DNA of 64,000 nucleotides from Mucilaginibacter_A sp965201005. Lineage in GTDB: Bacteria > Bacteroidota > Bacteroidia > Sphingobacteriales > Sphingobacteriaceae. Of this stretch, positions 43,562 to 52,811 are shown piece after piece. Where the stretch lies: the NCBI RefSeq assembly GCF_965201005.1, contig NZ_OZ241747.1:1736001-1800000 (forward strand). The letters run 5' to 3'. Made by a program: the position numbers and the translations under genes. The notes under the pieces were generated by a model. The model was given only the letters and a program-made list of their open reading frames with translations, did not search any database and was not told where the DNA came from. The first letter of the stretch is position 1, and each line of letters starts with the position of its first letter.

Positions 43562-44833
43562 ATGTTAAACAGAACTATTGTGCCGGAATTTCGCGGTATC
43601 AACGATTTGGCATTGATCAAACCAAACGAGATTAAATTAGAAAACGGATGTACTATATTTTCCTTTGACTCCGGCGGCCAAGAACTGGTCCGGTTAGAAT
43701 GGATTTTCAGCAACCTGCGTTTTAACACGGCAAAACCATTGGCCAACCCGGCCGTGAATACGCTGCTTACCGAAGGCACAACTAACCGAACGGCCGCAGA
43801 AATTGCAGATGAAATTGATTTTTACGGTGCCTTTTTGCAGGTAGAATTCGGTACAGACCATTCGCAGGTTACACTTTATACCTTGAACAAGCACTTAAAC
43901 GCTACGTTGCCTGTAATAAAAGATTTGCTTACCAACGCTGCTTTCCCGGCAAAAGAATTACAAACCTACATCCGCAACCAGCAGCAAAAGTTGCAGGTAA
44001 GTTTGCAAAAAAACGATGTGCTTTGCCGCCGGGTTTTCAATAATGCGTTATATCCGGGTTCGATTTACGGTTTTGCACCGGAAGCAGAAGATTTTGCGCA
44101 ATTAAAACAAGAGGATCTGAAACTGCATTTTGAGCAGCAATATCAGCCGGCAAATTGTACTTTGGTGGTTGCAGGCAAGGTAGATGCAAACACGTTGAAC
44201 ATCATTTTGGAAGAGTTTTCTGACTGGCAAAACCGGATTACAGCAGATTTTATGCGTCCAGAAGTAGAAAAGGCCGACGGCCGGTTTTTATTCATTGAAA
44301 AACCTGACGCCCTCCAATCCGCCATCCGGCTGGGCTGCTCCACCATCAACCGCACACATCCTGATTTTGCTGGTTTCCAAGTACTTAACACTGTTTTGGG
44401 CGGCTATTTCGGTTCGAGGCTGATGGCGAATATCCGGGAAGACAAGGGTTACACGTACGGCATTGGCTCGGCATTGGCTTCCTTAAAAAAAACCGGGACG
44501 TTTTTTATCGCCACAGAAGTTGGTACGGAAGTTTGCAGGCAGGCATTAACAGAAATAGAGAACGAAATTTACCTGCTAAAAACAGTATCAATCCCCGACA
44601 GTGAACTTTCGCTGGTGCGCAACTACATGATGGGCTCTTTGCTGGGCAGTTTAGAGAACGTTTTTTCTCATGCAGATAAGTTCAAAAACCTGTATTTTTC
44701 GGGTTTGGACTACGATTATTATGCGCAATACACCAAAACCGTGCAGCAAATCAGCCCGGAACAGTTAAAAGATTTGGCCAACAAATATTTTAACTGGGAA
44801 GATTTTACCAAAGTGATCATAGGCAAATATTGA
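43562..44833 (+). CDS. M16 peptidase-like protein, non-catalytic subunit
   Basis: 423 residues of the M16 fold without HxxEH: the corresponding place reads T-L-L-T-E-G-T. The C-terminal lobe keeps G-Y-F-G-S-R-L-M-A-N-I-R-E-D-K-G-Y-T-Y-G, the Arg/Tyr segment used by inactive partners to complete the active site. It starts seven bases after the catalytic subunit stop, and its ATG (43562-43564) is formed by the end of a motif copy (TAAAAGAAGCAT plus G). A second copy (44577) encodes L-K-T-V-S inside the gene. Confidence 0.9.
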   Translation: MLNRTIVPEFRGINDLALIKPNEIKLENGCTIFSFDSGGQELVRLEWIFSNLRFNTAKPLANPAVNTLLTEGTTNRTAAEIADEIDFYGAFLQVEFGTDHSQVTLYTLNKHLNATLPVIKDLLTNAAFPAKELQTYIRNQQQKLQVSLQKNDVLCRRVFNNALYPGSIYGFAPEAEDFAQLKQEDLKLHFEQQYQPANCTLVVAGKVDANTLNIILEEFSDWQNRITADFMRPEVEKADGRFLFIEKPDALQSAIRLGCSTINRTHPDFAGFQVLNTVLGGYFGSRLMANIREDKGYTYGIGSALASLKKTGTFFIATEVGTEVCRQALTEIENEIYLLKTVSIPDSELSLVRNYMMGSLLGSLENVFSHADKFKNLYFSGLDYDYYAQYTKTVQQISPEQLKDLANKYFNWEDFTKVIIGKY

Positions 44834-44926
44834 TTCGGCCGGAACCGAAACCCTGTAATTGCACACATGCTGTTTTTATCGTATGTTTTTTGAACAATCT
44901 GGCTGTAAAAATAGATCTCACTTCTT

Positions 44927-45469
44927 TTATTGCAGCTTGTTATTGCTGAGTTGTGTTTGCAGAAGAATTTCCAATTCGTTAAAATTTAATTTCAAAGCGT
45001 TTGCAGAAATGCTAATCGGAGAGCCGTAGTTTTTAAAATTTATTTCTGCCGCCTTGCGTTTTAATGGATTTTTCTGCCGTTGGATATAATGGTTTGGATT
45101 ATCAATAACGATCATTAAAAATCTCTGGTTTACAATATCCAAAGTTGTAATTTCTATGATGTCTGTCCACGGAATGTGCCCTGCTGAAATACCGCTTGAA
45201 TTATCGATAATTCCTGTTTTGTTTATAATTAAACCCGCTTTATTGTCCCTGAGTTTATTGAAAATCATAATAGCACAAGCCCCAAAAAATAAAATTGCAA
45301 CTATTCCTGTAATAAAAATTATGGTTGAATTATAAAACTTTCCACCTATGGTTATACCAGGACTAAATACAAGTAAAAATCCGGTTACTACAAATGCAAG
45401 TGAACCGATGAACATCAATGTCATCTTTGATTTACTTAGAGGGATTTCGATTTGTCCGGTTGTATGCAT
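44927..45469 (-). CDS. STM3941-like membrane protein
   Basis: About 180 residues if started at the ATG at 45469 (M-H-T-T-G-Q-I-E-I-P); an ATG at 45496 adds nine. Two adjacent membrane helices follow the N-terminal I-E-I-P-L-S-K-S-K, then a soluble domain with the W-T-D-I-I-E-I pattern. This layout matches STM3941-type proteins of unknown function. A motif copy (45582-45596) lies upstream in what would be an N-terminal extension, supporting the shorter start. AT-rich. Confidence 0.65.
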   Translation of the reverse strand: MHTTGQIEIPLSKSKMTLMFIGSLAFVVTGFLLVFSPGITIGGKFYNSTIIFITGIVAILFFGACAIMIFNKLRDNKAGLIINKTGIIDNSSGISAGHIPWTDIIEITTLDIVNQRFLMIVIDNPNHYIQRQKNPLKRKAAEINFKNYGSPISISANALKLNFNELEILLQTQLSNNKLQ

Positions 45470-45646
45470 ATTTATGTTTATTTTACTGTCTAACATGCTG
45501 GTAAGCAATATCTTTCTGTAACAAAAAACTGAAATCAGAAATCCGTTTGCCCTAACCGAATCAGATTTATGATCAACTTTTGATACTTCTTTTATCGGTA
45601 TAAATTTTGTTCTGCCGACAGGTTTTGCCAAACCAAAGTTACAAGC

Positions 45647-46198
45647 TTACTTGTGTTTTACAACATGATTATAGTAGTCAAACAGATCAATTGTCCTTTT
45701 TATAACCAGATCAGAATAGGCGATTGTTGCAATGTTTGATTGAATTGTGCCACCGCCAGAATATTCTTCTTTTGTCATGGTGCCAATAAGTTTTGTTTCA
45801 GCATCACGGAAAATAAGCCAAGCTCTTTGTGCTGTAATAAGAACTTTTTTGTCTTCGGGTTTTAAAACTGCCAGAAGTTTATTGTAATACCTGTTCAGCA
45901 ATTTGTCATACGCGGTTGTTTTTGCATCAATTGTTGTGTTCATGCCAATTGTTGAATAATCGATATTCATTCGTTTTGATACCATTTGACTTATCCGAAA
46001 AGTATCTAAAGAAAACTCAATCTGATCATGTGTCAATTGTTTTTTTTCGAGTTGTTTCTTAAAAATCGGAACTTCTTTTTCAACTTCTGAGTTTATCTTT
46101 TGCAAAACTTGAGAAGTAATTTTTTGCTGTTTGTTAGCCTGTCCGAAAGAAAAGTTTCCAAACAAAAAAAGTGCGGCCAAAAAAATAATTTGTTTCAT
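45647..46198 (-). CDS. Exported LprI/DUF1311-like protein
   Basis: 183 residues with a signal peptide M-K-Q-I-I-F-L-A-A-L-F-L-F-G-N-F-S-F-G. The C-terminal half has D-K-L-L-N-R-Y-Y-N-K-L-L...A-Q-R-A-W-L-I-F-R-D-A-E, typical of the DUF1311/LprI domain (some members inhibit lysozyme). The conserved N-terminal cysteine pair of many members is not visible. Function is tentative. Confidence 0.75.
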   Translation of the reverse strand: MKQIIFLAALFLFGNFSFGQANKQQKITSQVLQKINSEVEKEVPIFKKQLEKKQLTHDQIEFSLDTFRISQMVSKRMNIDYSTIGMNTTIDAKTTAYDKLLNRYYNKLLAVLKPEDKKVLITAQRAWLIFRDAETKLIGTMTKEEYSGGGTIQSNIATIAYSDLVIKRTIDLFDYYNHVVKHK

Positions 46199-46690
46199 AA
46201 TTTGAGATTTGCAGAAAGTTTGCGGCCCGCTAAATTTACAAGTTAACGTTTTGCAAGTCAGGATTTATCCGCACAACATCATAAAAATATTCTGTAGTTT
46301 GCAGGTTTTAATCAACAGTAAATATAATCAAACATACTGTTTTTACGGGCAAAAAAATAGTACGTCAAGTTTATGCCGATAAAAATTGCATACAAGAAAT
46401 GGTAAAATGAAAGCCGGACGCAGTTATGTTTTGACAGGAACATATTCACTTTGTATTTTACTTGTTTTGAGTTGGATGTAAAGTCCGGATTTGCAAAAAC
46501 TAAGATTTGAAACCGTTCTGGCATAAATGAAATCAATTTTTTAGAAAACCGCATTGCTACTTATAAAATTTATATGGATAAAAGAAGCATTAGAATTTTT
46601 TCCGATGCAGACTTGAACGCGCACTTAATTAAATTTAGAAGAAAATTTTGAAGCCAAGCTTTTATATTTGGGAGCACAAAAGTTTAGATA
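46199..46690. other. 492-bp gap with several motif copies
   Basis: Contains ATACTGTTTTTAC (46334-46346), a near-copy GATAAAAATTGCAT (46378-46391) and GATAAAAGAAGCAT (46577-46590). TATATTTG at 46663-46670 is a good -7 box for the DUF72 gene. A minus-strand frame at 46312-46554 runs through motif copies and is not supported as a gene. Confidence 0.55.
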
Positions 46691-47452
46691 ATGGTAAATC
46701 AGCCCGATGAAAAATTTTATTCCGGCACAAGTGGCGTGGTACTTCCCGTGCCCAACAAACTATCTTTTCCGCCGGAATTTCAGGATAAAAGCAGGCTGAC
46801 TTATTATGCTTCCCTGTTTAACAGTGTAGAAATCAACAGCTCATTTTATAAAGTCCCGATGGCTCCAACTGTCCAAAAATGGGCAGAAAGCGTTCCCGAA
46901 AATTTCATGTTTACCTTTAAACTCTGGAAAGGCATCAGCCACAATAAAAAACTTGATTTTAAGGCGGAAGATGTAAACCACTTTATGCAAGTGATCGCCC
47001 AAGTTGGAAGTAAAAAAGGCTGTTTGCTGGTTCAGTTTCCGCCAAGTTTGAAAATTGCAAGTTTGCATCAATTGGAAAAACTGATGCTTGCATTACAAGG
47101 TGCCGATGCAGCGCAAGATTGGAAAATAGCATTGGAGTTTAGAGACCGGTCTTGGTACGTTGAAGAAACTTATGACCTGCTGAACAATTATAACATGGGA
47201 ATAGTTTTGCATGATAAATCTGCTGCGGCTTCACCTTTGTTAGAACCGAAAACGGATTTTGTTTACTTGCGTTTTCATGGCCCCGGCGGTAATTACAAAG
47301 GAAGTTATGATGATGGTTTTTTGTATGAATACGCACAATACATCAAAGATTGGCAACGCGACGGGAAATCTGTTTACGTTTATTTTAACAATACGATGGG
47401 CGATGCGATCAAAAATTTAAAGAGTTTGAATGATTTTGTGCATTTAAACTAA
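46691..47452 (+). CDS. DUF72 (YecE-like) protein
   Basis: 253 residues with the DUF72 TIM-barrel-like pattern: Y-S-G-T-S-G-V near the start, N-S-V-E-I-N-S-S-F-Y, F-T-F-K, L-V-Q-F-P-P-S, A-L-E-F-R-D-R-S-W and Y-L-R-F-H-G-P. The family is widespread but its biochemical role is not established. The promoter is the TATATTTG box at 46663-46670. A motif copy (47509-47523) lies downstream. Confidence 0.88.
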   Translation: MVNQPDEKFYSGTSGVVLPVPNKLSFPPEFQDKSRLTYYASLFNSVEINSSFYKVPMAPTVQKWAESVPENFMFTFKLWKGISHNKKLDFKAEDVNHFMQVIAQVGSKKGCLLVQFPPSLKIASLHQLEKLMLALQGADAAQDWKIALEFRDRSWYVEETYDLLNNYNMGIVLHDKSAAASPLLEPKTDFVYLRFHGPGGNYKGSYDDGFLYEYAQYIKDWQRDGKSVYVYFNNTMGDAIKNLKSLNDFVHLN

Positions 47453-47547
47453 AATTGAAATCAGGTTTAAAATCTAAAAAAGCACAAGTGTAATTATGAT
47501 TTTCAGGCGATAAAAGAAGTATCAAAAAGAAAGATAAAGGATAGCAT

Positions 47548-47874
47548 TTGTTGATAACAGCTGCTTGCGATAAATTTGGTATCAAAATAAAAGTTTACAC
47601 CGACCAGCCTGGCATCCAATTTTACGGCGGCAACTTTTTGGAAGGCAGCGATAAAGGCAAAAATGGAAAAGCTTACGAAGATCGTACCGCTTTATGTTTG
47701 GAAACCCAGCATTTCCCGGATTCGCCAAACCATCCGCAATTTCCAAATACAACTTTAAAACCTGGGGAAACTTTTAATTCGGTTACTTCTTATCGGTTTC
47801 CTGGGAAGAAGAAGGATTTTAGATCGATAAAAGAAGCATCGGTTTTTATGGTTGATGCTTTTTTAGTAGGGTGA
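47548..47874 (+). pseudogene. Aldose 1-epimerase (galactose mutarotase) C-terminal remnant
   Basis: About 100 codons matching only the C-terminal end of GalM-type epimerases: Q-P-G-I-Q-F-Y-G-G-N-F-L, then A-L-C-L-E-T-Q-H-F-P-D-S-P-N-H (with the catalytic Glu region) and L-K-P-G-E-T-F. Full enzymes have about 350 residues. The catalytic His residues and N-terminal two thirds are absent. A motif copy (47509) lies just before the truncation. The final codons R-S-I-K-E-A-S are a motif copy (47826-47840) that also starts a hairpin with GATGCTTTTTT. Confidence 0.8.
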
Positions 47875-48133
47875 AAGTTGGTTTTTATGTAAGTGAATTA
47901 TTTAAACAGGTTAATACAATTGTTATTATAAAGGTTATAAATTTAAAGCTTAAAGCTCAAGATTAAAAATTGTAACCAATAGAAAGTAATAGTTGGGGAT
48001 ACGGTGGGTTTTGTAATGTGACTATTTGAGCAAATATGGTTAAACGGACTATTTTAAAAGAAACAATCATGGTTTGAAAGTTACAAGAACTGTATTGTAA
48101 ATCCTAAAGAACAAGTAATCTTAGACAATAAGA

Positions 48134-49630
48134 TTAATTATGATACTTTTTAAAATCATATGCACATAACATTTTTTTATAATTGGATAACTTTTTATCG
48201 GTGTAGTTCCTTAAATATACTTCAACTTCATCCATAACTATTTTACCTTCCATTATCGACCAAAAGATAGCATTTTCTTTTGAACTGTTGGAAATATTGG
48301 TGTCATCATTAATTTCTTGAATACGCGAATGCAAGGTTTTACATATATTTGAAATTGAACTCATTGCATTGTCAAGTTTTGCTTTTTGATTTACCTTAAG
48401 ACGATTTATACTTAGTAGAGTTGTATTTACAAGGCTAAAACCATATATTGGAAAATATTGAGTGCTTGAAATTGTATAACGATCAATTAATGAAAGTACT
48501 TGAGAATTCGATTCATCAATAATTTTAAAATAATTGGAAATAGTTTCTGAGCTTGTTAAATACTGGTATTGGATAGTTTTGTCTGTACCAATAGCTAATA
48601 TACGTTCTGAATTCTTAATTGAATCTAAGTCTTCAGTTATTTTAACTGCAATATTTCCACCTGAATATATTTCTTTAACAATAGTTTGTACCTTTCTTAT
48701 ATCTAAAGCAGAAATTGATAAATGTAGATTAGATAGTGCTTGGTAAATTGCTGTAAAATTATCCGTCTTAATTTTGTTTATTCTAATTGTTGAAAAACCT
48801 TCCATATCAATGTCATGTTCAGTAATTTCTTCTGAATTTGAATCAGCTTCATACTCGACTAACAAAAAATTTTCCCGAATTTTTTTTGCCTGATCTGAAT
48901 TTGGTTCTATATATGTGAAAATTGTTTTAAGGATACTTTTTATATTTTCATCTCCAATACGATAGCCAATAAATATAATTGGATTATGAATAAACAATGA
49001 GAGTAATTGCGCTCTTATTAATTCATATTTTTCAGAAAATCTAATATAGTCATCAGCAGTTATTATCATTTTTCCTGCGTCAGTAGTACATCCATGAATT
49101 TTATAAACTGATCCATATGGATTACTTAATAAAATGTCATTGCCTATAAGTTTATTAAATTCAAACGTTTCTTCAATTAAATTATCATAATTTGTAGTGA
49201 TAATAGATCCTATATTTTTTCTGATTTTTTTTAATTCTGCTAACTCTTCTGTTTTACTTCTTCTTAATTCCGTTGTCGAAAAAATCTTAGCAATATAAAT
49301 TTTGAACCTACTTAGTTTGATGCTCTTAGCCATGTTTTCATAAAACATATCATTAACATTCTTAAATCTACCATAACGGTCTGCGGTCAAATCTTTGTTA
49401 AATTCTTCCTCAAGTAAAGTTGCAATTTTATCAAATTGATATTTGCCGTCTTCTTCGCATTGTGCCTTGATATCTAAGTAATATTCGCTGTTATCTTTTA
49501 AATCAAAAGCAATTTTACTTAGTAATCCATCCCAAGTATAGGAATTTTCTAAGTATCTAAGGCTAAACCCAGTTCCAATAAATAAAACAGGATGATTTTT
49601 ATAATGAGAAATAAAATCTGCTATATTCAT
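48134..49630 (-). CDS. SIR2-domain protein, candidate antiphage NADase
   Basis: 498 residues. The N-terminal SIR2-like domain has F-I-G-T-G-F-S (19-23), I-I-T-T-N-Y-D-N-L-I-E (Asn147, Asp149) and V-Y-K-I-H-G (His179), the residues used by NAD-hydrolysing SIR2 effectors. A later F-I-G-Y-R-I-G-D-E-N is also typical. The ~230-residue C-terminal part is unrecognised and may sense infection. Stand-alone and two-gene SIR2 systems act in abortive antiphage defence by depleting NAD. The gene is AT-rich, isolated, and lacks the dispersed motif, all consistent with acquisition. Confidence 0.8.
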   Translation of the reverse strand: MNIADFISHYKNHPVLFIGTGFSLRYLENSYTWDGLLSKIAFDLKDNSEYYLDIKAQCEEDGKYQFDKIATLLEEEFNKDLTADRYGRFKNVNDMFYENMAKSIKLSRFKIYIAKIFSTTELRRSKTEELAELKKIRKNIGSIITTNYDNLIEETFEFNKLIGNDILLSNPYGSVYKIHGCTTDAGKMIITADDYIRFSEKYELIRAQLLSLFIHNPIIFIGYRIGDENIKSILKTIFTYIEPNSDQAKKIRENFLLVEYEADSNSEEITEHDIDMEGFSTIRINKIKTDNFTAIYQALSNLHLSISALDIRKVQTIVKEIYSGGNIAVKITEDLDSIKNSERILAIGTDKTIQYQYLTSSETISNYFKIIDESNSQVLSLIDRYTISSTQYFPIYGFSLVNTTLLSINRLKVNQKAKLDNAMSSISNICKTLHSRIQEINDDTNISNSSKENAIFWSIMEGKIVMDEVEVYLRNYTDKKLSNYKKMLCAYDFKKYHN

Positions 49631-49752
49631 AACATGCTAATCTTATGGTTGCTAAATATAGCATTACTACAATAACTTTTACACGATAAAAACAACATCA
49701 AAAAAAAGGACACCATTTAAAGGTAGCTTTTCTATTAAACTTTAAAAGTTAA

Positions 49753-50865
49753 TTACTTTTCTTCAGATTTCCCCATCATCGCCACAAAATCATCAAACAA
49801 ATACCTGGAATCATGCGGGCCGGGAGAAGCTTCCGGGTGATATTGAACCGAAAAAGCGTTTTTACCTTTTACACGGATGCCTTCAATCGAATTGTCATTT
49901 AAGTTGATGTGCGTAATTTCTACTTTATCAGAATTTTTAACCGCATCCTGCACCACGCCAAAACCGTGGTTTTGGGAAGTTACTTCGCAATGGTTTTTGA
50001 TAATATTTTTGACCGGATGGTTGATGCCGCGATGTCCGTTAAACATTTTTTCGGTCGGGATATCATTCGCCAAAGCCAGTAATTGGTGGCCCAAACAAAT
50101 GCCGAACATCGGTTTATCGGCTTCCAATACTTTTTTTACCGTGTTGATGGCGTAATCCATTGCCGCCGGATCGCCGGGACCGTTGGAAATAAAATAGCCG
50201 GTCGGTTTAAATTCCTGCATTTCCTCAAAAGTAGTGTACGAAGGAAAAACGCGGGCAAAAACACCACGCTCGGAAAAATTGCGCAGGATATTTTTCTTCA
50301 CGCCCAGATCCAAAACGGCAACGCGATATTGTGAGTTTTCATCGCCAATATCATACGTTTCATTGGTAGAAACCTGCGAAGAAAGCTCTAAACCGTCCAT
50401 GGATGGTACTTCTTTTAGCCTTGCTTTTAACTCGTCCAAATCCAAAATTTCCGAAGAAATAATGGCATTCATCGCACCTTTATCCCGAATGTGGCGCACC
50501 AGTTCCCGCGTATCAATATCCGAAATGGAAACAATATTTTGTTCCTGAAAATAATCCTGAATGGACAGATCGGCTTCTTTACGGCTATATTGTATGTTAT
50601 AATTTTTGCAAACCAAACCCGCAATTTGGATTTGTCCGGATTCGGTTTCATCATGATGGATGCCGTAATTGCCGATGTGCGCGTTGGTGGTTACCATAAT
50701 CTGGCCGAAATAAGAAGGATCGGTAAAGATTTCCTGATAGCCCGTCATGCCGGTATTAAAGCAGATTTCGCCAACAGTTGTACCGATCTTTCCGGCCGCT
50801 TTCCCGTGGTAAACCGTTCCGTCGGCCAGTAATAAAATGGCCGGTAATTTGGTGAAGTTAGTCAT
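49753..50865 (-). CDS. carA: Carbamoyl-phosphate synthase small subunit
   Basis: 370 residues. It hydrolyses glutamine to supply ammonia for carbamoyl phosphate (arginine and pyrimidine synthesis). The N-terminal CPSase small-chain domain opens L-L-A-D-G-T-V-Y-H-G. The class I amidotransferase has the nucleophile in F-G-I-C-L-G-H-Q and the His/Glu in V-Q-Y-H-P-E-A-S-P-G-P-H-D-S. carB is not in the window. A motif copy lies 20 bases upstream (50886-50900). Confidence 0.95.
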   Translation of the reverse strand: MTNFTKLPAILLLADGTVYHGKAAGKIGTTVGEICFNTGMTGYQEIFTDPSYFGQIMVTTNAHIGNYGIHHDETESGQIQIAGLVCKNYNIQYSRKEADLSIQDYFQEQNIVSISDIDTRELVRHIRDKGAMNAIISSEILDLDELKARLKEVPSMDGLELSSQVSTNETYDIGDENSQYRVAVLDLGVKKNILRNFSERGVFARVFPSYTTFEEMQEFKPTGYFISNGPGDPAAMDYAINTVKKVLEADKPMFGICLGHQLLALANDIPTEKMFNGHRGINHPVKNIIKNHCEVTSQNHGFGVVQDAVKNSDKVEITHINLNDNSIEGIRVKGKNAFSVQYHPEASPGPHDSRYLFDDFVAMMGKSEEK

Positions 50866-51074
50866 GTTGATTCTGAAAAAAGGTGGATAAAAGAAGCATC
50901 TCCCGAAGGAAAACTATAGGTGAAATTTGCGTTAAAAAGCAAAAGCGGGGTTTCTGTATTCACAGGAGACAAAGGTAAATTTTCTGCCCGATTTTATAAA
51001 GGATGTTTTGATGAATTTACAATTGGTTGTCCTACATTTACGGCTTGAAAAAAGGTAAGTAAAAACAGTATCAA

Positions 51075-51890
51075 ATGTCTGTAAATAAAGAAGTTAAGCG
51101 CATCACAACCAACACTTTGCAGGAAATGAAACAGCGCGGCGAGCGGATTGCCATGCTTACGGCCTATGATTTTTCAATGGCGGCGGTGGTGGAAGATGCC
51201 GGGATGGACGTGATTTTGGTAGGCGATTCGGCCTCCAACGTGATGGCCGGACACGAAACGACACTGCCGATCACGCTGGACCAGATGATTTATCATGCCT
51301 CGTCCGTTGTCCGGGCGGCCAAAAAAGCGTTGGTGGTGGTTGATCTGCCTTTTGGTTCTTACCAGGGCAATTCCAAGGAAGCTTTGTATTCTTCTATCCG
51401 GATCATGAAAGAAGCCGGTGCCCACGCTGTAAAAATGGAAGGCGGAACGGAGATTGTAGAATCGGTTACGCGCATCCTGGCGGCAGGCATCCCGGTGATG
51501 GGCCATTTGGGTTTAACGCCGCAATCTATCTATAAATTTGGCACTTACACCGTTCGGGCAAGGGAAGAAGCCGAAGCCAACAAATTAAAAACGGATGCTT
51601 TGGCTTTGCAGGAAGCAGGTTGTTTTGGTATCGTATTGGAAAAAATCCCGGCAAAACTGGCTCGGCAAGTTACTGATTCGCTAACGATTCCAACCATCGG
51701 CATTGGTGCAGGCAGCGGTTGCGACGGTCAGGTGTTGGTGATCCATGATATGCTTGGGCTGAATAAAGGTTTTAAGCCGAGGTTTTTACGCCAGTATTTA
51801 AACCTGTTTGAAGAAATGAGTGGTGCCGTAAAAAATTACATCGCGGATGTGAAATCAAAAGATTTCCCGGGGGAAAAGGAGCAATATTGA
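51075..51890 (+). CDS. panB: 3-methyl-2-oxobutanoate hydroxymethyltransferase
   Basis: 271 residues. First committed step of pantothenate synthesis: transfers a hydroxymethyl group from methylenetetrahydrofolate to 2-oxoisovalerate. Conserved segments are V-I-L-V-G-D-S-A-S-N-V-M-A-G-H, A-V-K-M-E-G-G, M-G-H-L-G-L-T-P-Q-S and T-I-G-I-G-A-G. The ATG is two bases after a motif copy (51059-51072), so the repeat occupies the translation initiation region. Confidence 0.95.
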   Translation: MSVNKEVKRITTNTLQEMKQRGERIAMLTAYDFSMAAVVEDAGMDVILVGDSASNVMAGHETTLPITLDQMIYHASSVVRAAKKALVVVDLPFGSYQGNSKEALYSSIRIMKEAGAHAVKMEGGTEIVESVTRILAAGIPVMGHLGLTPQSIYKFGTYTVRAREEAEANKLKTDALALQEAGCFGIVLEKIPAKLARQVTDSLTIPTIGIGAGSGCDGQVLVIHDMLGLNKGFKPRFLRQYLNLFEEMSGAVKNYIADVKSKDFPGEKEQY

Positions 51891-51996
51891 TTTCAGTTGC
51901 GGGTTGCCAGTTCTAGTTGTTGATTGTAAGTTTATGGAATGAGAACAATCAATCCGAAACAGATAATCGGCACCATTTTCACTAACTAAAATCATC

Positions 51997-52719
51997 ATGC
52001 GCCAATCACAATATATTCCAACACCTGCTGATATCACCGAAAAAGATATTCTGTATGAAGATAACCACCTCATCGCCATAAACAAACGCGCCGGGGATAT
52101 CGTGCAAGTTGATGAAACCGGAGACGAGCCGCTGGATGAAAAAATAAAACGTTACATCGCCCAAAAATACAACAAGCCCGGAGCGGTTTTTTTGGGTGTG
52201 ATGCACCGTTTGGACCGGCCGGTGAGCGGCGTAATTATGTTTGCCAAAACCAGCAAAGCTTTGGAGCGGATGAACGAAATGTTTAAAAGCCGTGAAATGC
52301 ACAAAACCTACTGGGCTGTTGTCCGGCAAAAACCAGTTCCGGAAAGCGGAAATTTAGTGCATTGGCTGGTCAAAAATCAGCAGAAAAACGTAACCACGCC
52401 GCACAAAACCGAAGTAAAAGGCAGTTTGCGTGCCGAACTGAACTATAAATTAATTGGCGAACTGAATGGTTTTTATCTGATTGAAGTTGACCCGATCACC
52501 GGCCGTCCGCATCAAATCCGAGTACAACTTTCTACTTTGGGTTGCCCCATTGTGGGCGATAACAAATATGGTTATCCGCGCGGCAGTTTGAAAAAAAGCA
52601 TTTGTTTGCACGCCCGCCGCTTGCAATTTATCCATCCCGTAAAAAAAGAACCGACAGACATCCTGGCACCGTTGCCCAAAGATGGTTTCTGGGAAAAGTT
52701 TGAGGTTTTCGGACAATGA
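51997..52719 (+). CDS. RluA-family pseudouridine synthase
   Basis: 240 residues. The catalytic signature H-R-L-D-R-P-V-S-G-V (Asp nucleophile) and R-P-H-Q-I-R-V-Q-L mark the RluA/C/D family. There is no S4 domain, so it may resemble the short RluA/TruC-like branch. Target uridine (rRNA or tRNA) cannot be assigned. A motif copy follows the stop by nine bases (52729-52743). Confidence 0.9.
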   Translation: MRQSQYIPTPADITEKDILYEDNHLIAINKRAGDIVQVDETGDEPLDEKIKRYIAQKYNKPGAVFLGVMHRLDRPVSGVIMFAKTSKALERMNEMFKSREMHKTYWAVVRQKPVPESGNLVHWLVKNQQKNVTTPHKTEVKGSLRAELNYKLIGELNGFYLIEVDPITGRPHQIRVQLSTLGCPIVGDNKYGYPRGSLKKSICLHARRLQFIHPVKKEPTDILAPLPKDGFWEKFEVFGQ

Positions 52720-52811
52720 TTTTATGCCGATAAAAGAAGCATCTGCCAAATTTATCAAAGTAAAACAGTTGTTGTTTCCGCAGGTTATAATGCTATACTT
52801 AAAAATTTATC

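Noticed and set aside
46312..46554. 80-codon minus-strand frame
   Set aside because: It runs through motif copies, has no family features, and overlaps a region that looks intergenic.
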